This document shows positions 16,387 through 25,515 of a DNA stretch of 31,130 nt, in pieces. A model generated the notes under the pieces. It made no database searches. It had not been told where the DNA came from and worked only from the letters and a program-made list of their open reading frames with translations. The number at the start of each line of letters is the position of its first letter. Positions within the stretch are counted from its first letter, which is position 1. The stretch comes from Bacteroidota bacterium (GTDB taxonomy: Bacteria; Bacteroidota; Bacteroidia; Chitinophagales; Chitinophagaceae): positions 1-31,130 of the forward strand of contig JAEZRB010000235.1 of assembly GCA_023412975.1 (NCBI GenBank), read 5' to 3'. The position numbers and the translations under genes are program-made.

Positions 16387-17586
16387 TTAAGTTGCACTAT
16401 TTTTTTTAGGGAGCATAGCTACCGCAATGGTACCAACTACGGACAAAATAATTAATGCAGTAAACCCTACGGTATATCTTCCGGTTTGGTCCCGAAGCCA
16501 GCCGGCCAGCATAGGGCCAAAGGCTTCACCCAATCCGTCAACAGTTAAAACAAGCCCCATCACCCTGCCCAGCACTTTAACTCCAAATAATTCAGCGGCC
16601 ATTAAAGGGATAATCATATAATCGCCGCCCAGGCCTATGCCGAATATAAAAGCAAAGAGATAGATCATTCCCGGAACAGAAGCATAGTAAAGCAGCAGTA
16701 TTGAAATGGTGATAAGTGAATATATCAGCATCATCACATATTTCCTGGGAAAACGATCTGCCAGCCATCCCATCAATAAGCGGCCAATAATACTTGCACC
16801 CAATACAATTGAAATGATATTGGCAGCGTGTCCCTGTGAGTATTCCAGGTCAATGCTGAAAAACAATTTTAGATTCTGACTTACACCTGCTACTGCCCCG
16901 ATGGAACACATACTTCCAATCGCTAAAAAGTAAAATGACCTTTTCTTCAATATGCTTTTGAAGGGTGTTTTAGGTTCATCTGTTTTAGCTTCCGCTAGTT
17001 TGTTTTCCGGGTTTTCTTTGACAAACCAGGCCACAGGAAATGCAATGACAATCATCATTGCTCCTAAAATCATCAGCGACGAACGCCAGTCCATATGCAT
17101 ATTGAGCCATCTCGCTATTTGCGGCACCAGCATACCTCCCAAACCAATACCCAGGTAAGCGAAACCCATCGCCTTACCACGGGATTTGCTAAACCATCTT
17201 GATGTTAAGACCTGGTTGGGTAAAGGCCCGCCACACATATAACCCAATGCCATCAGCAAGTAAAATGAATAAAATTGCCAGAGTGAAGTCATCATACCCA
17301 AGCTCATTACTGCCACGCCTGCTGCCATAATACCGAAAAGCATGAGTCGTCTGGGCCCAAACCGATCAACAAACCATCCTGCTGCAAAACCGAAAAGTGG
17401 CCCAATAATAACTTTTCCGGCTACATTACCGGAAGTAACAGTTGCACGGGACCAATCAAACTCCTTCACCCAAAAATCATAGAAGAAAGGAAGACCATAA
17501 AACATGATCCCAACTACGGAGAACAGGCTGAGAAACCCTGTGGCTACAACTCCGTATTGTGCGGAATTTAATTTCCTGTTTTGCAT
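16387..17586 (-). CDS. MFS transporter, oxalate/formate or monocarboxylate-porter-like
   Basis: The 399-residue protein has about twelve hydrophobic segments and MFS loop motifs (GWFVDRFGPRRLMLFG and GWLADRFPRKYVMMLI). The overall style (GLPFFYDFWVKEFDWSRATVTSG near the N-terminus) resembles OFA/monocarboxylate porters, which carry organic acids, rather than the FHS sugar permease elsewhere in this locus. In an operon with sugar dehydrogenases, import of aldonic or uronic acids made by oxidation outside the cytoplasm would make sense, but this is inference. The 124-base gap upstream (17587-17710) holds no convincing promoter. Confidence 0.8.
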   Translation of the reverse strand: MQNRKLNSAQYGVVATGFLSLFSVVGIMFYGLPFFYDFWVKEFDWSRATVTSGNVAGKVIIGPLFGFAAGWFVDRFGPRRLMLFGIMAAGVAVMSLGMMTSLWQFYSFYLLMALGYMCGGPLPNQVLTSRWFSKSRGKAMGFAYLGIGLGGMLVPQIARWLNMHMDWRSSLMILGAMMIVIAFPVAWFVKENPENKLAEAKTDEPKTPFKSILKKRSFYFLAIGSMCSIGAVAGVSQNLKLFFSIDLEYSQGHAANIISIVLGASIIGRLLMGWLADRFPRKYVMMLIYSLITISILLLYYASVPGMIYLFAFIFGIGLGGDYMIIPLMAAELFGVKVLGRVMGLVLTVDGLGEAFGPMLAGWLRDQTGRYTVGFTALIILSVVGTIAVAMLPKKNSAT

Positions 17587-17710
17587 TTCTGATAGACAAT
17601 ATTATCCCAAATCCCAATCATTAACTTATACTAAATCGACTAATTACTACCCTGCCACGTATCAATTTCAATCAGAGGTTGCAGGAAGGGTCATAGAAGA
17701 ACCCAGGGAA

Positions 17711-18985
17711 TCAATCTTTCCTTATTACTTTGCCTTCTTTCATAACAAAATGAACACTCTTAACCGCGTCGATATCCTTAACCGGATCATCTTTCAGAGC
17801 AACAATATCTGCCCAGTAAGTTGGCTCTAAAATACCCCTGCTTTTTTCAATCCCTAATAACTCAGCCGCATTAATGGTCATGGCCTGTAAAACATAAGAA
17901 GAGGGGATTTCAGCAGCCTTCCATACCTGAAGCACCGTCAGACTGCTTTGTATCCTATTCTGACCTGGCAAATCAATAACAATGTCTGTCCCGTATGCCA
18001 TTTTTGTTCCTACTCTATATGCTCATTTAAGCCTTTCAATGGTATTATTTTCCTGAGACCTTGCCGAACTTGAATCCAGGCCCCAGGAACAAAGAACATC
18101 AAATGGAACATCCGTTCCCACTAAAAAAGTACCTTTTTCCTTCATCAGGCGAAGCAGGTCATCATCCAAATCAAAACCATGTTCAATCGCTGCAGCGCCA
18201 CCAAGTATCACGTTTCTCGCGGCAGTTCCACCCTGCACGTGTACAGTAACTTTCAATCCGGATTTTTTTGCTTCATCAACAGCGGCTTTAATGTCTTCAA
18301 GATCATAATAACCAGCCTGCTGACCGGAAACCAACTTGAGAACATTGGCACCATAATAAATATTTTTTCTGATAGCTTTTCTGATCTCGTCAGGATTATC
18401 CGCATCTATATATTCAAAATTCCACAAATGTTCATTTTCGACATTGGCCTCCGCGGTCTGTCCGCCATAAGGAGCAATAATTTTACCCGCATAAAAAATA
18501 GTGGGGCCCCTGAACCAACCCTTCTTAATAGCCTTAATAACATCAGCAGTAGCATAATTGGCATCATTTCCTATCTCTTTTATGGTTGTAAAGCCGTTCA
18601 TCAAAAATTGCTCAGCCACATACGCACCTCTCAATGCCCGCAGACTCGAGCTTTCAGTAGTATATAATTGTTCATAACTGGGGTTTTTGTAAGGAAAATT
18701 AAATGTAACATGAACATGACAATCTATCAGGCCGGGTAAAACCCATGATCCGGAAAGGTCAATAACCGTATCCACATTACTATATTTTAAATCCGGGCCT
18801 ACCTGCTTTATCCTTCCATTCCTTATTATAATAGTCTGGTCATTCAATACTTTTCCAGTTCGCGAATCAAATAAGTGGCCGGCTTTGATTACAATATTTT
18901 GAGCCTGCAGAGAATTTGCCAGTAAAAGGCTACACAAAAAACACAAAAGGATATATAGATTTTTTTTATCTGATTTCAGCTTCAC
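17711..18985 (-). pseudogene. Secreted amidohydrolase interrupted by an in-frame TGA
   Basis: A Sec signal (MKLKSDKKNLYILLCFLCSL, then cleavage near LQA-QN) precedes a metal-dependent amidohydrolase of prolidase/imidazolonepropionase style. Metal ligands are visible: H90 and H92 (DCHVHV), K217 (VLKLVSG), H249 (TVHVQGG) and H269 (IEHGFD). Codon 321 is TGA (18023-18025), yet the same frame continues AYRVGTKMAYGTD with the final metal ligand D334, and runs to the natural stop at 17711. A CGA-to-TGA change would restore the expected arginine-like residue. The truncated 320-residue product would lack D334 and should be inactive. A sequencing error or stop readthrough is the alternative. It is in the operon between the cytochrome-dehydrogenase gene and the MFS gene. 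Confidence 0.85.
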
Positions 18986-19016
18986 AGCTTGTAATTTTCA
19001 GTTTGTAAATTCTAAA

Positions 19017-20759
19017 TCAATCAACTTTTGAATGCTTCAAATTTGCGGTCCTCAGTCTATGCACCCTGCCATCTGTCTTAGTTAATATATACAATTCGCC
19101 TTTGGAATCTCTCCCAAAATGCAAATCTGCCCGTTCAGTGCCACTAAGCCCTGTCAGCGTTGCAGGAGTACCATTAACCGATATTTCCCACTCCCTTATA
19201 GGAGCCTGCTTACCTTGCTTTATATCGGCTGTTTCAACATAGAACAATCTGCCCGATACAATATCTCCAAATAAATACTTATTTTTTAAAAGCGGTATGG
19301 ATGATCCCCAATATTCAAATCCGCCTGTGACAGCAAAGCCCTCGTCATGGTCATATTGAGCAACGGGGTAAGTAATTCTATAAATACTATCATCTGCGGG
19401 CAACGGAAACACTTTACCCCAACCCTCATCTATATCCCCGGATACAAAACTTCCTTCGCGGATCGGCCATCCATAGTTGTGGCCCGGCATAATAAGGTTT
19501 AAAGATTCTATACTCGCCTGGCCAATATTACAGGCCAGCATCTTGCCGGACTTTGTCCAACTGATACGATGAGGGTTTCTGAACCCATACGCATATATTT
19601 CTCCCAACGCTTTATCATCTTTGATTTTAACGAATGGATTATCCAGCGGAATACCATACCGGCCATTGACGCTGTTGCTGCCCTTAGGATCAATTCGAAG
19701 AATAGCGCCCCAGATTTTTTCCTTGCTATTCAATAAAAAATCAAAACCTTCCTCAGCGCTGCCACCATCTCCAATGCCAATGTATAACATGCCATAATCC
19801 GGCGATCCGGGGTTGGCAGTTGTATTGAAGGTGATCTCCTGAAAACCATGCATGCCTGTAACCATATCTGCTCTCAATAGTTCCCGCCCCGCTCCTGAAA
19901 ACACGGCTGCTTCGGTATTTTCAATTTTCCATTCTGTCAAAACCCATTGCAGGGTGGCTTTGATTGAATCCGGTAAACTAAAATCTGCTTTGCCTGAGTT
20001 CGGAGCTTCTGTATGAGTAGTGTACAGCAACCCGTTTTCAGAAAAGCCTGGATGAAAAGCAAAACTTCCAAATCCTGATGCAAGCCCCGGCTCATCTATA
20101 AAATTGGGGCGGAGTTTAGCCATATCCATATACTCAATAGCATTGCCATCCTGCAGCATATACAACTTACCTCGAAGGTCCACAATAAACAGCTTACCGG
20201 TATTTGGCTGGTAATCCAACTTGGTAATTCTTGTCAATGGCCACGACCCGCTACTGGCAGGAGAGATTTTGGTAACCAATTCCAGTTCGACTACAAGGTT
20301 TGAAAGCTCAATGGTATCGGGTATTGGATCGGATAATTCGTCGCCCCGTTTCGCTGATTTTTGACCCGATGATTTGTGAATATCCATAAAAGCAACGATG
20401 GCATTCAACTCGCCATCGCTCATCGATGCAAACGATGGCATTGTTGTTTTATACTTCTTAAATAATTGCCTGGACCGCTCATCGCCAGATGCAATCATGC
20501 CTTGTGGATTTTTTATAAACTCGCGTATCCAGTGGGTCGAAACAAGTGTTGTGAGGCCGTCCAGTTTCGGGCCGATACCATCCTGTTTGAAGTTATGACA
20601 GCTGGCGCAATTTTTATTGAACAAGACTTCTCCGGCAGCAATAGCGGTGGAGTCTACAGTGCCAGCGCTATTATCTGGTGATCCCCCGGAATTGCAGGAA
20701 GCGATCCAACACATCAGGGACGCCACTACGGCAACAATAATCAGAATTCTTTTTTTCAT
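19017..20759 (-). CDS. Cytochrome c fused to sorbosone/glucose dehydrogenase-type beta-propeller
   Basis: The 580-residue lipoprotein (lipobox IASC, Cys22) has an N-terminal cytochrome c (CASCH, 51-55; likely Met ligand 107 in TTMPSF) and a GSDH-type propeller from about 150 to 575. Propeller marks include MHGFQEITFN, YIGIGDGGSAEEG, YAYGFRNPHRISW and ILTKTDGRVHRL, as in soluble aldose or sorbosone dehydrogenases that use PQQ. The fusion implies direct electron transfer from sugar oxidation to haem in the periplasm. It sits 31 bases before the amidohydrolase and 31 after the SDR. PQQ must come from elsewhere in the genome or medium, since no pqq genes are seen here. Confidence 0.87.
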   Translation of the reverse strand: MKKRILIIVAVVASLMCWIASCNSGGSPDNSAGTVDSTAIAAGEVLFNKNCASCHNFKQDGIGPKLDGLTTLVSTHWIREFIKNPQGMIASGDERSRQLFKKYKTTMPSFASMSDGELNAIVAFMDIHKSSGQKSAKRGDELSDPIPDTIELSNLVVELELVTKISPASSGSWPLTRITKLDYQPNTGKLFIVDLRGKLYMLQDGNAIEYMDMAKLRPNFIDEPGLASGFGSFAFHPGFSENGLLYTTHTEAPNSGKADFSLPDSIKATLQWVLTEWKIENTEAAVFSGAGRELLRADMVTGMHGFQEITFNTTANPGSPDYGMLYIGIGDGGSAEEGFDFLLNSKEKIWGAILRIDPKGSNSVNGRYGIPLDNPFVKIKDDKALGEIYAYGFRNPHRISWTKSGKMLACNIGQASIESLNLIMPGHNYGWPIREGSFVSGDIDEGWGKVFPLPADDSIYRITYPVAQYDHDEGFAVTGGFEYWGSSIPLLKNKYLFGDIVSGRLFYVETADIKQGKQAPIREWEISVNGTPATLTGLSGTERADLHFGRDSKGELYILTKTDGRVHRLRTANLKHSKVD

Positions 20760-20790
20760 CAGTAACGGGTAGTTGAATTTCGCTTCAAAC

Positions 20791-21561
20791 CTATAGACGC
20801 TGGATCGTTAATCCGCCATCCACCATGATCACCTGCCCGGTTGAATACATGAAATCACCATTGGCAAGCGCAGCCACCGCCTTTCCTACATCTTCCGGAA
20901 GCCCCCAGCGTTTTTGTACACATAAACCCTCTTCAATAAGTTTGTTGTACTTTTCAGTTACACCAGCCGTCATATCGGTGTTGATTACACCCGGCCTGAC
21001 TTCATAAACGGGAATATCAAATTCTCCCAGCCTTGTAGCAAATAATTGCGTTGTCATGCTGATGCCCGATTTGGAAATACAATACTCCCCACGATTTACT
21101 GATGCCACAGTTGCTGAAATAGAAGATATATTGATGATGCATCCAGTAAATGCATTGTCCTGTTTTTTTTGAGCGATCATCCGGTTGGCCACTAATTGTG
21201 TAAGAAAATAAGGTCCTTTCAAATTCGTGGATATTACATGATCAAAACTTTCCTCCGTTGCTTCCAATATATCCTTTCGATCTTTGGGGGCGATACCAGC
21301 GTTGTTCACCAATACATGAAGGGTTTTATAATGTTCCTCTACTTGCCGGATCATATTCTCCCTGTCAGGCGCTGAAGCGATATTAGCCCTGCAATAAATC
21401 ACATCATTCCCGTATTTCTTTAGCTTTATTAATACCTCCGCCACATCTTCTTCCGGACGTATGCCATTGATCGCAAGATCAAAGCCATTCCTGGCTAACT
21501 GTTCTGCAATACCGAAACCGATACCCCGGCTGCCCCCTGTAATTAGCGCTACTCTTTTCAC
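20791..21561 (-). CDS. Short-chain dehydrogenase/reductase
   Basis: This is a classical 256-residue SDR: cofactor motif ITGGSRGIG (7-15), NNAG (86-89), catalytic Ser at 146-147 (INISSIS), Tyr160 and Lys164 (YCISK). The C-terminal GQVIMVDGG is typical of FabG-like and sugar/polyol dehydrogenases. It would act in the cytoplasm with NAD(P). It lies 51 bases after the Gfo/Idh gene and 31 before the cytochrome-dehydrogenase gene. In this context it probably oxidises or reduces a sugar-derived ketone or alcohol, for example a ketouronate; the substrate is not deducible. Confidence 0.88.
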   Translation of the reverse strand: MKRVALITGGSRGIGFGIAEQLARNGFDLAINGIRPEEDVAEVLIKLKKYGNDVIYCRANIASAPDRENMIRQVEEHYKTLHVLVNNAGIAPKDRKDILEATEESFDHVISTNLKGPYFLTQLVANRMIAQKKQDNAFTGCIINISSISATVASVNRGEYCISKSGISMTTQLFATRLGEFDIPVYEVRPGVINTDMTAGVTEKYNKLIEEGLCVQKRWGLPEDVGKAVAALANGDFMYSTGQVIMVDGGLTIQRL

Positions 21562-21612
21562 CCGTATATTATTTATTCTTTAATCTGTCCGGATGGATCT
21601 TGTCATCTAAAA

Positions 21613-22848
21613 TTAAATTTCCGGAATATCTAACCAGCATCTTTTCCCCCAACTTTCCAATCCTTTTTCGGCAAGCTGTATTCCTTTTACTCCTTCACGC
21701 AGGTCCCAGGGAAATGGTTCATCTGCAACCACATGTTTTAAAAACAATTCCCACTGTACCTTAAACGCATTATCGTACTTTTCCTGGTCTGGAACTTTTG
21801 ACCAGCCTTCAAAGAAATTAATCGGTTGGGCAATATCCGGATTCCATACGGGTTTGGGTGTATTGCCATAATGCTGGATATAACATTCACGGAAGCCGGC
21901 TACGGCTGACCCTTTGGTTCCATCAACCTGCAGGGTCAGCAAGTCATCACGCCTTACCCTTACCGTCCAGGATGAATTAAACTGGGCTATGATATCGCCT
22001 TCCAGTTCAAATGTAGCATAAGCCGCATCATCGGCTGTACACTTATATCTTTTCCCATTTTCATCTATTCTTTCTGGTATATGTATAGCGCCAAGACAGG
22101 AAACAGCCTTCACCTTTCCAAAAACATTGTCGAGTATATATCGCCAATGGCAAAGCATGTCAACAATAATACCGCCATCGTCTTCTTTTCTGTAATTCCA
22201 AGAAGGCCGCTGCGCCGGTATAGAATCGCCTTCGAAAACCCAATAACCAAATTCTCCGCGTACAGACAGGATTTTGCCAAAAAAGCCCTGTTGAATAAGC
22301 CTTTTTATTTTCAATATACCAGGGAGCCATAATTTATCGTGAACCACACCACTTTTAACGCCTGCATTTTTACAAAGCTTATACAATTCCATCGCTTCGT
22401 TTGTGTTCACAGCTATGGGCTTTTCACAATAAATATGCTTGCCGGCCTTAACAGCCCTTTTGATTCCATCCGCCCTTCTCGTTGTGGTCTGTGAATCAAA
22501 ATAAATGATATTATGAGGGTCGGCAAGCGCCTTGTCCAAATCGGTGTCCATCCGTTTCACACCGGAAAGCAGGCAAAGTTTTCGTAACTTTTGCTCGTCG
22601 CGGCCAATCAATATCGGGTCGGGCATTATCGTTTCATTGCTGTTTATTTTTACACCGCCCTGTTCTATAATTTGCACAATAGAGCGCAACAAATGCTGGT
22701 TAGTGCCCATTCTTCCTGTAACCCCATTCATGATTATCCCTATCCTATGCTCCATCATTTTATTTTCTGATTTTATTGTGGCGTTCATTTGCCCCCCGGT
22801 AACCCCATCTTTGGCGGGAATACTTACTGGTCCTTCTTTCTGTATCAT
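21613..22848 (-). CDS. Gfo/Idh/MocA-family oxidoreductase
   Basis: The 411-residue protein has an N-terminal Rossmann fold (HRIGIIMNGVTGRMG, about 34-48) and the family's CEKPIAV motif (EKP at 142-144), followed by the beta-sheet substrate domain (GGIIVDMLCHWRYIL). These NAD(P)-linked enzymes oxidise or reduce sugars, inositols and derivatives in the cytoplasm. The start is uncertain: ATG 22848 gives a 30-residue unstructured extension, while the Met pair at residues 31-32 (about 22758) lies just before the Rossmann fold. The 111-base gap before it (22849-22959) shows no operator copy, so it is probably read through from the isomerase gene. Confidence 0.87.
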   Translation of the reverse strand: MIQKEGPVSIPAKDGVTGGQMNATIKSENKMMEHRIGIIMNGVTGRMGTNQHLLRSIVQIIEQGGVKINSNETIMPDPILIGRDEQKLRKLCLLSGVKRMDTDLDKALADPHNIIYFDSQTTTRRADGIKRAVKAGKHIYCEKPIAVNTNEAMELYKLCKNAGVKSGVVHDKLWLPGILKIKRLIQQGFFGKILSVRGEFGYWVFEGDSIPAQRPSWNYRKEDDGGIIVDMLCHWRYILDNVFGKVKAVSCLGAIHIPERIDENGKRYKCTADDAAYATFELEGDIIAQFNSSWTVRVRRDDLLTLQVDGTKGSAVAGFRECYIQHYGNTPKPVWNPDIAQPINFFEGWSKVPDQEKYDNAFKVQWELFLKHVVADEPFPWDLREGVKGIQLAEKGLESWGKRCWLDIPEI

Positions 22849-22959
22849 GTTATTTTAATTTATCAAAAGTTAAGGATTAAAAAAAATCAACTGCCCAAAT
22901 AAACAGGTCTTACTATACAGCAGAGATATCACAGCCATTTTAAATTCCGGTAAAAACGT

Positions 22960-23823
22960 TTACAAAGACTGCTTTCCATTCAATGCGAAATCCATTTCAG
23001 GCAACACATGTTGATTATAGGCTTCAACAATTTGCTTCAGAAATATGGCTTGATCTTCTTTCCAGTATGCGTTGGAAAAAATTTCAACCTCATTGAATCC
23101 CTTAAATCCCGCCTCTTCTACCCAGGACCTGATCTGCCTGACAGGAATACAACCTTCGCCCATCAAACCCCGGTCGAACAACATATCTGTTGTAGGCAAT
23201 TTCCAGTCACAAATGTGGAAAGCCGAAAGATTTCCATTTTTTCCACAGCGCTTTATCTCCCGCTCCAAAAAAATGTCCCACCAAACGTGATACACATCAA
23301 TAGCTATACCCACCCATGGTGATTTTAGCTCTTCAGCCATATCATTGGCCTGAGCCAGCGTGTTGATAGCAGAACGGGTATCTGCATACATAGGGTGCAA
23401 AGGCTCTATGGTTAATTTTACGCCTGCTGCGGCAGCATCGGGAATAACGGTTGCGATTCCATCCCGGATTTGTTTTCTTGAGTCTTCAAGAGACTGTGCC
23501 GGGTCGGCGCCGCATACCAGCACAAGCATAGCGGTACCCAATTCAGCAGCTTCTTCAATTGCTCTCCGGTTATCTTCTATTGCCAAATTTCTTTTACCAG
23601 GATCTTTAGAAGCGAAAAAACCACCCCTGCAAAGCGACACTACTTCTAAGTCATGTTCCCGTAAGAGATCTCCAGTTTGCCTGATCTTCCTTCCTTCCAG
23701 GGCCTCACGCCAAACGGTAATGCCTTTAATACCGGACTTCGCATAGTTTTTTGCAGCCTCTTCTATTTTCCATGGTTTGGTAGTAATGGTGTGCACACAA
23801 AGCCTGGACAAATCTCCAATCAT
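22960..23823 (-). CDS. Sugar phosphate isomerase/epimerase (AP-endonuclease-2 TIM barrel)
   Basis: This is a 287-residue cytoplasmic TIM barrel of the xylose-isomerase-like superfamily. Typical segments are YAKSGIKGITVWREAL, LTIEPLHPMY (Glu ligand), GIAIDVYHVWWD (Asp/His), FHICDWKLPT and NEVEIFS near the C-terminus. Members isomerise or epimerise sugars, including tagaturonate, inosose and 3-keto sugars. Eight bases separate it from the GH88-like gene upstream. A role converting the monosaccharide released by that hydrolase, together with the Gfo/Idh enzyme downstream, is a reasonable inference. Confidence 0.85.
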   Translation of the reverse strand: MIGDLSRLCVHTITTKPWKIEEAAKNYAKSGIKGITVWREALEGRKIRQTGDLLREHDLEVVSLCRGGFFASKDPGKRNLAIEDNRRAIEEAAELGTAMLVLVCGADPAQSLEDSRKQIRDGIATVIPDAAAAGVKLTIEPLHPMYADTRSAINTLAQANDMAEELKSPWVGIAIDVYHVWWDIFLEREIKRCGKNGNLSAFHICDWKLPTTDMLFDRGLMGEGCIPVRQIRSWVEEAGFKGFNEVEIFSNAYWKEDQAIFLKQIVEAYNQHVLPEMDFALNGKQSL

Positions 23824-23831
23824 TTCACGGA

Positions 23832-25211
23832 CTATTTAATATTAAAAAAGGTATGATATACTCCGTCGTCAATTATTCGTTGCATATACAAAGCCACTTC
23901 ACGGGCATGATAATCTCCCCACATGCTCGATTCACCATAAGGAATTTTACTTCCATCAGGCACATGATCCCATCCATTGGGGCGGTGATAAATAGAATGT
24001 AATAAGAGACCCTGATGACTGGAGTTTGTACTAAGATAGGGCTCGTCAAGAATGGTATTCAAAACGGTGAGCCCTGCCTGCCAGTACCGGGTACCCGATT
24101 CTGTTTCATTTTTTTGCAGAAGATATTTTCCCAGCCTGAGCAGCCCTTGTGCGCCGATAGCGGCGGCAGAACTATCCACCGGTTCAAAATCATTAAACGG
24201 ATCGGCGGCCTTATTTAAATAATCGCCTAATTTATTAAGTTCCGGAGCGCCAGTGTCCCAGTAGGGAACGCCATCTGCTGGTGTGTTCTCAATATAAAAA
24301 TCACAGGTGGCCTTTGCAGCTTTAAGCATAAAAGACACATTATTCTCTTTGCCTGAAAACTCTTTGAAATGTTCTTCACCGACGGTATCTAACCATTCAA
24401 GTTGCTCGGCAAACCCACACATAGCCCAGGCAAGACCTCTTGTCCAGGTACTGAAACCCGTATATCCCTGCTGTGAATTGGGACAACGGAAATTTCCATC
24501 TTTTGTATTGAATACAGATTCATGCGCTGTCCGCCCCCTGACATCATAAATATCCCGGCCCTCGCCATAAAAAACAGAATAGTCCGCAGTGGCTTTAAGA
24601 TGCTGTATCGCCCTTTCCAACAAATTTATTTTAATATCATTTTCAGCCTGGAGTACATGACCCAGGGAATAGCTGAGAATAACTGAGCGAATGGAACGAA
24701 CGGTATCAACAAAAAGAGAATGAGGCCCGTTAAAAGAATAAATGTATCCTCCTTGCTTAATCACCGTCCAACGGCTGGCCTGTACCGCACCGGATATTTT
24801 TAACGCCAAAACGTAAAAATCACGTTCCGCTTCATTGAAAGGTGTTTTTCCCTCGTGCATTAAACGCAACAAATTGCCATAAGTGCTTACATTATTAAAG
24901 CCGTGGTCATGCACGCCGATATGACTTACATGCGGGGCCATAGCCTCAACGGTTTTTTTACGTCCTGACTCAAGGAATGATTTTTCTCCGGTAGCATCGT
25001 ATTGCAACAAGTAAGAGCCGTATTGAAATCCCTGTGTCCACTCCGTCCATCCGCGGGTTGTATAGTTGCCATTTACTGTAAAAACGGGAGAGCCCTTTGA
25101 ATCATCATACTGCTTCTCAATCAGCCTCACTTTACTTTCTGAAAGACCCCAGAACTTATTGAGTTTGGCCTTCAGGTGCGACGGTTTTAAATCAGCATCT
25201 ATTTTAATCAT
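23832..25211 (-). CDS. GH88-like unsaturated glucuronyl hydrolase
   Basis: The 459-residue protein has the (alpha/alpha)6-barrel style of GH88/GH105. HDHGF (Asp102) and FVDTVRS (Asp169) are placed like the two functional Asp residues of unsaturated glucuronyl hydrolases, and STWTRGLAWAMCGF is the usual Trp/Arg-rich segment. These enzymes hydrate the C4-C5 double bond of unsaturated uronic acids at oligosaccharide ends left by polysaccharide lyases, releasing the sugar. No signal peptide is seen, so it would act in the cytoplasm on imported oligosaccharides. It is the first gene of the long operon with operator copy D about 145 bases upstream. GH105 is the main alternative. No lyase is in the window. 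Confidence 0.82.
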   Translation of the reverse strand: MIKIDADLKPSHLKAKLNKFWGLSESKVRLIEKQYDDSKGSPVFTVNGNYTTRGWTEWTQGFQYGSYLLQYDATGEKSFLESGRKKTVEAMAPHVSHIGVHDHGFNNVSTYGNLLRLMHEGKTPFNEAERDFYVLALKISGAVQASRWTVIKQGGYIYSFNGPHSLFVDTVRSIRSVILSYSLGHVLQAENDIKINLLERAIQHLKATADYSVFYGEGRDIYDVRGRTAHESVFNTKDGNFRCPNSQQGYTGFSTWTRGLAWAMCGFAEQLEWLDTVGEEHFKEFSGKENNVSFMLKAAKATCDFYIENTPADGVPYWDTGAPELNKLGDYLNKAADPFNDFEPVDSSAAAIGAQGLLRLGKYLLQKNETESGTRYWQAGLTVLNTILDEPYLSTNSSHQGLLLHSIYHRPNGWDHVPDGSKIPYGESSMWGDYHAREVALYMQRIIDDGVYHTFFNIK

Positions 25212-25356
25212 GGGTCAGTTTAAATTGTTGAGTGAAATGAATAAGCTTTCTTTTTTGTCCGGCTTTTACTTTCAAAAGCGCTTTGCTTCTTTGCTATTTC
25301 TGCTACGCCAAAAACTGAATTGCTTATTACCTGGTCTACATCGCAGATAACTGACT

Positions 25357-25414
25357 AAAATTAATAACGGTGAAATAAAGCTTTTTACCCGATATTGATA
25401 AATAGCTATCTTAT
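25357..25414 (-). promoter_or_regulatory. Repeated AraC-type operator and promoter, copy D (GH88/dehydrogenase operon)
   Basis: Plus-strand ACCCGAT (25387-25393) and ATCTTAT (25408-25414) are exactly 21 bp apart; the proximal part, CTTTTTACCCGATATTGAT, is nearly identical to copies A and B, while the spacer drifts after that. The minus-strand box TATTAATTTT (25357-25366) is 20 bases downstream, as in copies A-C. The remainder of the 25212-25515 gap shows nothing recognisable. Confidence 0.68.
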
Positions 25415-25515
25415 TAGGTATATGACCCGCAGAAGGATAATTTCTAGGCAGAGGAATATGAAAAAAATGCCGGATATAAATGAAAGATACCGGGCACAAA
25501 AGATATTATTAAATG

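Noticed and set aside
17604..17629. Possible sixth operator copy (ATCCCAA ... CAATCATTAACTTAT) upstream of the MFS gene
   Set aside because: The spacer and distal heptamer resemble copy E, but the proximal heptamer is poor, the spacing is 19 rather than 21 bp, and only 17 bases remain to the start codon, so no promoter box fits.
18023..18025. TGA read as selenocysteine
   Set aside because: The expected residue is not a Cys at a redox site, and no hairpin of bacterial SECIS type is obvious just after it; a nonsense mutation is simpler.
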